37,240 nucleotides of DNA from Lachnospiraceae bacterium. Its GTDB lineage: Bacteria; Bacillota; Clostridia; Lachnospirales; Lachnospiraceae. The notes under the pieces were generated by a model that saw nothing but the letters and a program-made list of their open reading frames with translations, was not told the DNA's origin and made no database searches. Made by a program: the position numbers and the translations under genes. Of this stretch, positions 1-6,475 are shown one piece after another. Each line of letters begins with the position of its first letter. Position 1 is the stretch's first letter. The stretch spans positions 1 through 37,240 of the forward strand of contig JAGCVY010000025.1 of the NCBI GenBank assembly GCA_017962105.1, in the 5' to 3' direction.

Positions 1-7
1 GGAACCA

Positions 8-538
8 ATGGATTTGTTTTCGGCATTAACTGATGTGGATGATCAAGATGTGTTGGAGGCATTAGATGTTTATACAAGAAAACCAAAACAGAAGAGAGCC
101 CGCAGAATCATTACCGTTGTAGCCACTTTGATAGGTGTTGCTTTGGTTGGCATTGCTACACATCGGTATTTGCAGGGAAAAGGGAAGATGGGTAAGAAAT
201 CCCAGAAGGGGTTGGAAAACTCAATGGAGTACATCACGATAACGCCTTCTATCATAGAAGAAAACCCAATAGTACCTGTAGAAAAAATACCGATATGCAC
301 AGTTTACCAGTTTATGCTCTTCGGTGGAATTGAATACATCGCTTCGATTGAGAATTGTGACCGTATCGGAGACGAAATCGGAACAGCAAGAGTACGGAAT
401 GAGGAAAAAGAGGGCAATATGACTCTGTTCAAAGATGTCGTTGTATATGAATTCGCTGGATTAGACTCATCAATCGCAGTGATTGCGTATTATCCTGAAG
501 AACAGGAGTATTACGTGTATTACAGCACTAATTATTGA
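8..538 (+). CDS. membrane-anchored putative anti-sigma/sensor protein
   Basis: I do not recognise a named family with certainty. The 176-residue product has a cytoplasmic N-terminus of about 33 residues rich in acidic then basic residues, one membrane helix at about residues 34-52 (ITVVATLIGVALVGIA), and an external domain with a central Cys and a C-terminal Tyr-rich strand (EYYVYY). This layout, and the ending in which an 'is the protein self-identical and present' type of small external domain (DKxGxxIGxAxV then VYEFxGxDSSxAV) follows the helix, resembles membrane partners of ECF sigma factors in Lachnospiraceae, and matches the architecture of the gene at 23645. If so, its sigma factor would lie left of the window. 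The ATG at 8 is preceded only by GGAACCA, so the ribosome site is incomplete and an upstream start cannot be excluded. Confidence 0.6.
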   Translation: MDLFSALTDVDDQDVLEALDVYTRKPKQKRARRIITVVATLIGVALVGIATHRYLQGKGKMGKKSQKGLENSMEYITITPSIIEENPIVPVEKIPICTVYQFMLFGGIEYIASIENCDRIGDEIGTARVRNEEKEGNMTLFKDVVVYEFAGLDSSIAVIAYYPEEQEYYVYYSTNY

Positions 539-587
539 TACCATCTCAGGGTTGTCTTATCAAACTATGGGGAAAGGGGTGATTCCG

Positions 588-671
588 ATGTTTCGAACAA
601 CCGTTAGGATTCTGAAGGATGAGAATCAGAACAGTGATTCTTTTTGCGTAGAAATATGGAGGAACACATGA
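588..671 (+). CDS. possible 27-residue leader peptide ORF
   Basis: A short ORF (MFRTTVRILKD... ending WRNT) begins with ATG at 588, eight bases after a strong AAAGGGG ribosome site at 573-579. Its TGA stop (669-671) overlaps the ATG (668) of the exported C39-like protein gene in an ATGA junction, the usual arrangement for translational coupling. The 16-base start region AGGGGTGATTCCGATG recurs almost exactly at 3673-3688 upstream of another secreted-protein gene. No function is recognised. It may be a coupling leader, or the ribosome site may belong to a decayed gene. Confidence 0.4.
   Translation: MFRTTVRILKDENQNSDSFCVEIWRNT
622..645 (+). terminator. weak hairpin followed by T run
   Basis: AGAATCA (622-628) and TGATTCT (635-641) form a 7-bp stem with a 6-base loop, followed by TTTT at 642-645. 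It may attenuate transcription between the first gene and the C39-like gene, but it lies inside the small ORF 588-671 and its stem is AT-rich, so it is a weak call. Confidence 0.3.
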
Positions 672-1810
672 AACGTTTGCTTTCGCTTCTGCTGATCCTG
701 GCAGTTGTTCTCTTAATGACGGGAGGGACGAGTTATGCGGGGGATGCGGAAAACATATGGAATAATACAGTCAACTATGAGAATAGAGGCAGTTACACAG
801 ACGACCAACTGGTTGACAGAGTTTTTTTCAGTACTATGATGGGCATTTCCAATGACTATCTTGTCATGCCATTGTATGATTTGCAGAACAATGTGTCTGC
901 TTATATCATACAATACTATTCCGAAGGAACTCCATGTAGTTATGTGGTAATTAATACCAGAATAGGTGCTGAAGACGCTTATTATATTGAATTCGGCCAA
1001 GGAGACTTTGCCGGAGTGGTCGGGTTGAACACGGTAGAACAAACGGACGAAATAATCCGGGTTTGCTATTGTGGAGGCTCACAATACTATCTGCTAATCG
1101 GAGATGACCTGTATCATTATAATGGTGAGCTGAAACTGCTTGATGAAGATACGGTTGAAGAACTGGAGGAAAGAAGTTACGGGGTTTATTACAACTACGG
1201 GGAGACGCTGACATATGCGGCAGTTCTCGCAAAGGAAGTTGGATATGATTCGGTGTCTTCTTATACAAGATCTACTCTGTTTACGAAACGCACGATGACT
1301 ATGACGTTGTATGTATACGGCAACAACAATCCGGTTAACAGGCACTGTGCGCCAACGGCAGGGCTCAATCTGTTGCAGTATTTGTATTCAGTGGAAGGAA
1401 AAACCAGTATTCCGATGAGTTCCTGGCAATCCGTGTTTATTGCACTTCATACGGCAATGGGAACATCCAATACGAGTGGCACAGCGGATAATGCGCTTGC
1501 ACCGGCATATCAGTCCGTGCTTAGATCATACGGTTATAACAGTGCTACGGCATCCATTCAATATTCAGCATCTTGGAGTCAGGTTACCACAGCCATCAAT
1601 TCGAATGCGGTACATCTGGTTTTGCATAGTTCCGAAATCTATGGCGAACACAGTGTGGTTGGTCTGGGATATGTATCCTTCACACATTCTACGGGATGGG
1701 TGAGCAAGTACTATAAAATTGTGGATGGACTGACGGCAGATATTCGTTATGTTCACTCCAGCTTGGGCATCGATCATATCAATCTTGTAACAGTTTATGT
1801 AGGATCTTAA
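668..1810 (+). CDS. exported C39-like cysteine peptidase
   Basis: The 380-residue product starts with a clear signal peptide (MKRLLSLLLILAVVLLMTGG, cleavage likely after TSYA). ATG 668 is chosen because GGAGG at 659-663 sits in front of it; an in-frame extension to 644 lacks a ribosome site. The C-terminal half has the hallmarks of papain-fold C39-like domains: NRHCAPTAG with the candidate catalytic Cys227, EHSVVGLGY with candidate His328, and VDGL with candidate Asp353. The N-terminal 190 residues match nothing I recognise and may be a prodomain or wall-binding part. There is no adjacent GG-leader peptide or peptidase-exporter fusion, so a role in bacteriocin processing is not supported; secreted protein turnover or surface processing is an inference. 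Confidence 0.6.
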   Translation: MKRLLSLLLILAVVLLMTGGTSYAGDAENIWNNTVNYENRGSYTDDQLVDRVFFSTMMGISNDYLVMPLYDLQNNVSAYIIQYYSEGTPCSYVVINTRIGAEDAYYIEFGQGDFAGVVGLNTVEQTDEIIRVCYCGGSQYYLLIGDDLYHYNGELKLLDEDTVEELEERSYGVYYNYGETLTYAAVLAKEVGYDSVSSYTRSTLFTKRTMTMTLYVYGNNNPVNRHCAPTAGLNLLQYLYSVEGKTSIPMSSWQSVFIALHTAMGTSNTSGTADNALAPAYQSVLRSYGYNSATASIQYSASWSQVTTAINSNAVHLVLHSSEIYGEHSVVGLGYVSFTHSTGWVSKYYKIVDGLTADIRYVHSSLGIDHINLVTVYVGS

Positions 1811-1826
1811 AATTTTGTGAAAATGT

Positions 1827-1835
1827 GGGGGGGGG
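1827..1835. repeat. G9 homopolymer tract
   Basis: Nine consecutive G residues lie 17 bases downstream of the stop of the C39-like gene and 20 bases upstream of the ATG at 1856. The tract lies where the Shine-Dalgarno or leader of the 1856 gene would be, so length changes could alter its expression. Homopolymers of this length are prone to slippage; that it varies here is an inference. Confidence 0.85.
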
Positions 1836-1855
1836 CGGCGAGATAATGGATTACT

Positions 1856-2323
1856 ATGAAGAAAAAGTATATTGTTTTACTTGTATGTATTGTAGTTATA
1901 TTCGTAACCGCCTCCGTTGCATTTGCATATTATGAGAACAAGAAAACACGAGAACGCATAGTGACAGAACAGGGTAACGAGCGAGCCATTGTAACGATAC
2001 CGGACGGAATTACGAAAATACGAATCGTCGACGGAACGCGCGGGGATGTTCTTACGCTTGACGGAGACGATATTGCGGAGTTTTTCACAAAGCTCAACTC
2101 TGTTTCCGGAACGGTTGAATATGTCCCAGAAGGATCCGGATATCAGTATGCTGTACATTGTTACAGGGGTGATGAAAGAGTCTTATCATTTGTGTTTATG
2201 ACAGAGAAAACCATTAAGGAAAACATGGGCGATGGAACAGATAGGCGATTTACCTCAGAAGAAGTTAGTCCGGCTTATTCGTATGTCCAGAGAATGTTCC
2301 AGAAAGCGAGGGCAGAAAAATAG
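1856..2323 (+). CDS. small exported or membrane-anchored protein
   Basis: The 155-residue protein begins with a signal-anchor or signal peptide (MKKKYIVLLVCIVVIFVTASVAFAYY, residues 1-26). The remainder is a single small domain with an alternating beta-strand pattern (AIVTIPDGITKIRIVDGTRG, then YQYAVHCYRG) and one Cys. I recognise no family. Its RBS is poor: the nearest purine-rich sequence is the G9 tract and GGCGGCGAG about 13 bases upstream. It lies between two other exported-protein genes on the same strand, 45 bases after the C39-like gene and 66 bases before a lipoprotein, so it probably belongs to an exported gene cluster. Confidence 0.7.
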   Translation: MKKKYIVLLVCIVVIFVTASVAFAYYENKKTRERIVTEQGNERAIVTIPDGITKIRIVDGTRGDVLTLDGDDIAEFFTKLNSVSGTVEYVPEGSGYQYAVHCYRGDERVLSFVFMTEKTIKENMGDGTDRRFTSEEVSPAYSYVQRMFQKARAEK

Positions 2324-2389
2324 AATTCCTAAGGTATTGATGCTTTGGGATAAAATAAAAATTCTTTTGACGAAACAGAGGAAGGGATA

Positions 2390-3589
2390 ATGAAACGATT
2401 TCTTAAAACTATGGGAATTTTCCTTTGCCTTTTGATTTGTTTTATTTCTGGTTGTAACAAAAACACAAGAGAAGAAATATCCAGTAATAGGGTTATTTTT
2501 TTCCGTGATGGTGGTACATATTCCGAAAGTTATGCGTTGTTTACTAACAGTGGACCGAGATGTTATTACGATGTTGAAAGTGGGAACGAAGGACCTTATT
2601 GCTTTGAGGCGGGTTGTGAGCATAAACGTTCTGTTCATAACGATAATGATGAGGTGATTCAACAGGGGTGTCTAGCATATGATTATACGGACTATCCGAT
2701 TTTCCTTTGCGGTGATTACTTATATTTTTTTTCGTCACGCAGTTTGTATCGAGCTGATCGAAAGGGAAATAATCGCGAGAAACTTGCTGAGCTGACGTCT
2801 CCCTATGAGCTAAATGGTGCATGTTGCTATTACACCCAAGAAGCTTTTTATATTGCATATACTATGTCCTATGAGTATTCTCTGGTAGAAAACAGTGATG
2901 GAGTTTCTGGTTGGAGAGCTGGTGCTCGGAGAGAAAAACCGGAATCCGGAGTTTTACGAATACCTTTCTCCGGTAGCAAAGAAGAAGTAATATACCATTC
3001 AGACAAGCAGTATGAGATGCAGGTTGTTGAATTTTGGTCATATGATGGACATGTGCTTTTTATGTTACAGAGTATGGACCGGCCAGGAAATTTCGTGGAT
3101 TTAAAAGAGGATAACTGGCAGGAGTTGGTGGAAGAAGAAAGACGCCATACTTTTTTGGAGGTGTATGATTATTCCGTTTCCTCCGGTGAGGTAAAAAGGC
3201 TTGTAGAACCAAGATCAAACATTGGCATCTATTTCTTTTCTGAGGTGTATGGAATCGCGGAAAAGGAACCAGGCTCATTAGAGTTGTTTAACTATAATGG
3301 GGACAGAGTTGCGTTGACAGAAGGGACACTGATGTTCGGAATTTCTTCGGATAGGGGAATCTTCGGATGGGATAACGATACTGGCGAGGGTGTGATGCTT
3401 GATGAGAAAAATGGGAAAATAGTGAAAAGATCTCCGTTTACAATAAATGATTTTTCAATATCGGTTATCGTTGGTAAGAGTTGTTTCGGTTATGTGTATG
3501 ATTCGAAAGGGAATTATGTTCGAGCTTGGATTAGTACGGATGATTTTTGGACAGGGAATAAGTCCGGAATAAGAGTTTTCCCAAAGTAG
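2390..3589 (+). CDS. lipoprotein, propeller-like
   Basis: The 399-residue product has a lipoprotein signal peptide ending in lipobox ISGC with Cys22 as the lipidated residue, so it should sit on the outer face of the membrane. GAGGAAGGG at 2379-2387 provides a ribosome site just before ATG 2390. The body has repeated short strands of the YFFSSRSLYRADRKGNNREK type, in which a displayed value is followed by a turn and the next strand, as in beta-propeller lipoproteins of Clostridia (DUF5050-like). Four Cys residues lie in the first 110 residues after the lipobox. No catalytic signature is visible; a ligand-binding or sensor role is an inference. Confidence 0.65.
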   Translation: MKRFLKTMGIFLCLLICFISGCNKNTREEISSNRVIFFRDGGTYSESYALFTNSGPRCYYDVESGNEGPYCFEAGCEHKRSVHNDNDEVIQQGCLAYDYTDYPIFLCGDYLYFFSSRSLYRADRKGNNREKLAELTSPYELNGACCYYTQEAFYIAYTMSYEYSLVENSDGVSGWRAGARREKPESGVLRIPFSGSKEEVIYHSDKQYEMQVVEFWSYDGHVLFMLQSMDRPGNFVDLKEDNWQELVEEERRHTFLEVYDYSVSSGEVKRLVEPRSNIGIYFFSEVYGIAEKEPGSLELFNYNGDRVALTEGTLMFGISSDRGIFGWDNDTGEGVMLDEKNGKIVKRSPFTINDFSISVIVGKSCFGYVYDSKGNYVRAWISTDDFWTGNKSGIRVFPK

Positions 3590-3672
3590 TTTTCAGAGTT
3601 GTTTCGTTTTTACATGAAAGAGAGCATACATGGTGTTTGGCAGCGTTTATTGAATGCTTGCCGTGATTGGAG

Positions 3673-3688
3673 AGGGGTGATTCCGTTG
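3673..3688 (+). repeat. copy of AGGGGTGATTCCGnTG leader element
   Basis: AGGGGTGATTCCGTTG here matches AGGGGTGATTCCGATG at 575-590 with one change. Both copies lie 70-80 bases upstream of the start of a gene for a secreted protein (3762 and 668), and both place a potential start codon (TTG or ATG) at the same spacing after the purine run. The TTG would open a 12-residue ORF ending at 3724. Confidence 0.6.
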
Positions 3689-3761
3689 GGGATAAGGAGT
3701 GTATTTGAATGTAAAGAAGAGTAATGCATATAAAAAATGGATAGAAACGGAGGATTTTTCC

Positions 3762-4175
3762 ATGAAGAAGAAAGTAACAATTGTAGTTGCGCTTGCATTA
3801 GCGTTGGTTATGTCGTTATCCGTATCGTTAGCGGATTGTGCATACACAGAGTATACTATTCCATCGGTTGGTGGTAGAGACTTTATAATTCGAAACGGGA
3901 TTTCTGATTATAGAAGAGATGCCTATGCTAAGACATCGGGAGGAACGAATTCTTACAATACGGTTACCGCAAATTTCGTGTATGAGAATTACGTTACACA
4001 TCAAACAGGAGAACACCATGGCAATACACAATCTAGTTATATTTCTGTCCAAGTAAATGCTCCAACGCTGAGTTACATGCAGAATAACAGATATTGTGAT
4101 GTTTACTCCGATCATAGTGGTTCGTATAATGGGGGGTCATTCTCCTATAATAATCTTCATACATCGGTTGACTAA
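3762..4175 (+). CDS. small secreted protein
   Basis: The 137-residue product has a typical signal peptide (MKKKVTIVVALALALVMSLSVSLA, predicted cleavage near DCA). ATG 3762 is chosen because ACGGAGG at 3747-3753 precedes it; the in-frame upstream extension to 3699 has no ribosome site and would bury the signal peptide. The mature part is about 113 residues, rich in Ser, Tyr, Asn, Thr and His, with two Cys residues (one near the mature N-terminus, one in NNRYCDVYSDH), compatible with one disulfide. The composition resembles small secreted bacteriocin-like or wall-associated beta proteins, but no known family is recognised and no immunity or export gene stands directly beside it. Confidence 0.7.
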   Translation: MKKKVTIVVALALALVMSLSVSLADCAYTEYTIPSVGGRDFIIRNGISDYRRDAYAKTSGGTNSYNTVTANFVYENYVTHQTGEHHGNTQSSYISVQVNAPTLSYMQNNRYCDVYSDHSGSYNGGSFSYNNLHTSVD

Positions 4176-4228
4176 TTGACTTGATAACTGAGCGAAAGGG
4201 AATCACTTGAATAAAAAATGTGACTTGC

Positions 4229-4255
4229 GGGTGCAAAAGTTTGACTTTTGCACCC
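4229..4255. repeat. perfect 11-bp hairpin without T run
   Basis: GGGTGCAAAAG (4229-4239) and CTTTTGCACCC (4245-4255) are exact inverted copies around loop TTTGA. No T run follows on either strand at once, so it is not a normal intrinsic terminator. It ends six bases before the GGAAAGGG ribosome site of the lipoprotein gene at 4271, where the folded form could reduce translation or halt read-through. Confidence 0.8.
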
Positions 4256-4270
4256 AGCATTGGAAAGGGC

Positions 4271-5674
4271 ATGAAGATGATTTTACGCAGAAGAATACAT
4301 AAGGTGTTTCTGATCATATTGATGGGCATTTTCTTGATGGGATGTGGGAAGTCAGAGCAGGGGAATGAAACAATGGTCACAACATCACCGAAGGGCGGAG
4401 ATGATAAATTTGTGGTCAAGGCCTATCCTACTGTATATCCTACATCACAGTGTGTTACATGGTTACTGCCGTTCTATTCAGGGCTATCAGATGAAAACAG
4501 AAATGAGATAAACCGTATTCTTTATGAAAAAGGGTTAGATTGCCAGATTAGATTTGTAAAAACAAGTACAATCATAGGAACAGATTTCGAATACTGGTTA
4601 CAGGAGTATGAGAAAGCAAATCCGATGGATATTATTAATTCCGGTGCATGGCAGTTGGGGGATGTGCATCAAATCCGGTTTGTAGAAAACAACATGGTCA
4701 AGCTGAATGATTTTTTGGAGAAGCCGGAAGCAGAATCGTTGTGGTGTACATATACGGAAGATGAGTGGAACTCTGTGTCCATTGATAAAAACTTGTATGT
4801 GATTCCCGAGGCTGCATTTCAACTGGAAGAATCGTATGGTGTGGAGACAGGCACCTACGTAGCCGTCAATAAATCCTATCTGGATTATTTTGCGGACTTT
4901 GATGGAACCTATATTTCATTAAGAAGCATATATGATAAAATCGGCGATGACAATTTACATATTGTGATAGATGGGTTACCGGGAGGAGCATCTCTTTATG
5001 CTTTGCTAGGTTATTCCGCTTTGTATTATGAACAACTTCCTTATTGTGATAAAACTAATTTAGTTGTAAATATTGTGGATGGGTCTGAGGCAAAGGACTT
5101 TCTTAAGCAATTGTATACCGATATGTTATCCGGATTAGTAATAAACCGTCAGATGGCGGGTAACACATCGAAACAGGTACTTGCACATATTCATGGAAGA
5201 GGAAGTATTCCGCAAGAGGGATTTCAAGAGTTCTTGATTTCGAGCAGATTGTATGATTTCAACTGCGCCGGAAAATACGGAGTATCTGTAAATTCAACGC
5301 AGAAAGAACTTGCGGAGCAGATTTTGTCAGTATGCCTTTCTGATTCTGAGATTCTTTGTCAGTTATATCCGGGAATCGATGTTAAAACGATTGAGAATAG
5401 AACCGCGATCCTGGAGGAGCAATCGGCAAGCAGGTTGGCAGGTATTCGACTGGAATTTACGGAGGAACAAATAAAGCGTCTTAGCAAATTTGAGAATCAT
5501 TATATGATGATTATGAACGATATGTATTTGCAAAGAGGAGATGGGAGTTATATGTTAAACCCCGATTTCGATGTTGAAAAAGAATGGGAAAAGTTGGTTA
5601 AAGAAGCAGGTCCTTTTAATGATCTTTGTGAGTCCGCAAACGAGCAGATTCAGAAGTGGTTACAGGAACAATGA
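4271..5674 (+). CDS. extracellular solute-binding-like lipoprotein
   Basis: The 467-residue product has a basic N-terminus, hydrophobic core and lipobox FLMGC (Cys near residue 25). ATG 4271 is chosen because GGAAAGGG at 4262-4269 precedes it and the signal peptide then starts normally; the in-frame extension to 4220 runs through the hairpin. The first domain has the phrases NEINRILYEKGLDCQIRF and EYEKANPMDIINSGAW, which follow the pattern of family 1 extracellular binding proteins (elongated substrate stated as a lipoprotein, then a hydrophobic strand and short loop leading to an acidic helix). It stands 75 bases ahead of an ABC exporter, but that exporter is of the drug/peptide type, so a functional link is not assured. 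No sugar- or peptide-import permease is nearby. Confidence 0.65.
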   Translation: MKMILRRRIHKVFLIILMGIFLMGCGKSEQGNETMVTTSPKGGDDKFVVKAYPTVYPTSQCVTWLLPFYSGLSDENRNEINRILYEKGLDCQIRFVKTSTIIGTDFEYWLQEYEKANPMDIINSGAWQLGDVHQIRFVENNMVKLNDFLEKPEAESLWCTYTEDEWNSVSIDKNLYVIPEAAFQLEESYGVETGTYVAVNKSYLDYFADFDGTYISLRSIYDKIGDDNLHIVIDGLPGGASLYALLGYSALYYEQLPYCDKTNLVVNIVDGSEAKDFLKQLYTDMLSGLVINRQMAGNTSKQVLAHIHGRGSIPQEGFQEFLISSRLYDFNCAGKYGVSVNSTQKELAEQILSVCLSDSEILCQLYPGIDVKTIENRTAILEEQSASRLAGIRLEFTEEQIKRLSKFENHYMMIMNDMYLQRGDGSYMLNPDFDVEKEWEKLVKEAGPFNDLCESANEQIQKWLQEQ

Positions 5675-5677
5675 GTA

Positions 5678-5713
5678 ACGATATCGGCGCGGGTAACCCC
5701 GCGCCGATATCGT
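5678..5713 (+). terminator. strong GC hairpin after lipoprotein gene
   Basis: A(5678)CGATATCGGCGCGGG pairs exactly with CCCGCGCCGATATCGT (ending 5713): a 16-bp stem with a TAAC loop, starting four bases after the stop codon. There is no T run, so termination would rest on the very stable stem; it may also act as an mRNA 3' stabiliser. It separates the lipoprotein from the ABC exporter genes. Confidence 0.6.
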
Positions 5714-5749
5714 ACGTGATGAAATGAACAATGTAGGGGGACGCAGCAG

Positions 5750-6475
5750 ATGGAACTTCGGGCACAGCAATTGACAAAGGAATACCGTAAGGGCGTGCGG
5801 GCGCTGGATTCCTTTTCGTATACATTTCATGAAGGAATCTACGGTCTTCTTGGGCCAAACGGCGCCGGGAAATCGACGCTTATGGGTATTCTTACGACGA
5901 ATCTGAAAGCAACAGAAGGAAAATTGTTTTTCGAGGGACAGGACAGCATCTCCATGGGAAAGGAATACCGAAGACATATTGGGTATCTTCCACAGCAACA
6001 GAAGTTGTACGAGGATTTTTCGCTGGTACGATTCCTGCATTATATCGCGTCCCTTAAGGGAGTGAGATCAGAGAACGGAAGCATCGATGAAATCATTCGT
6101 TCGGTAAATCTCTGGGATGTTCGCGGTGATGCTATCGGGACGTATTCCGGAGGCATGCGGCAGCGTGCGCTTCTTGCGCAGGCCCTTGTCGGCAATCCTG
6201 ACATTCTGATTATGGACGAGCCGACGGTGGGCCTGGATCCCAAAGAACGTGTGAGCTTCCGAGAACTGGTATCCAACGTGGCAAAATCCAAAACGATAAT
6301 CATAGCAACCCATATCGTCAGTGACTTGGAAAAACTTGCATCGGAAATCATCTTCTTAAATCATGGAAAGATTGTGGAGAGTGGTACTTTGCAGGAACTC
6401 TATGAAAAATATCGCGGAGAAGGGGAACCTTCCGTGGAGAAGATTTATATGAACCTTGGGATGGAGAGCCGGTAA
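5750..6475 (+). CDS. ABC exporter ATP-binding subunit
   Basis: The 241-residue protein is a complete ABC ATPase of the drug/peptide exporter type (BcrA/CcmA-like). Walker A GPNGAGKST is at residues 35-43, the Q-loop around Gln82-84, signature YSGGMRQR at 132-139, Walker B ILIMDEP at 152-158, and the switch His at 188 in IATHIV. AGGGGG at 5734-5739 is the ribosome site for ATG 5750. Its stop overlaps the start of the permease by one base (TAATG), so the two subunits are translationally coupled. The two-gene unit probably exports a peptide, lipid or drug; the substrate cannot be read from the sequence. Confidence 0.95.
   Translation: MELRAQQLTKEYRKGVRALDSFSYTFHEGIYGLLGPNGAGKSTLMGILTTNLKATEGKLFFEGQDSISMGKEYRRHIGYLPQQQKLYEDFSLVRFLHYIASLKGVRSENGSIDEIIRSVNLWDVRGDAIGTYSGGMRQRALLAQALVGNPDILIMDEPTVGLDPKERVSFRELVSNVAKSKTIIIATHIVSDLEKLASEIIFLNHGKIVESGTLQELYEKYRGEGEPSVEKIYMNLGMESR

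Noticed and set aside
4220..4270. N-terminal extension of the solute-binding-like lipoprotein
   Set aside because: It passes through the perfect hairpin, has no ribosome site and would move the lipobox away from the N-terminus.
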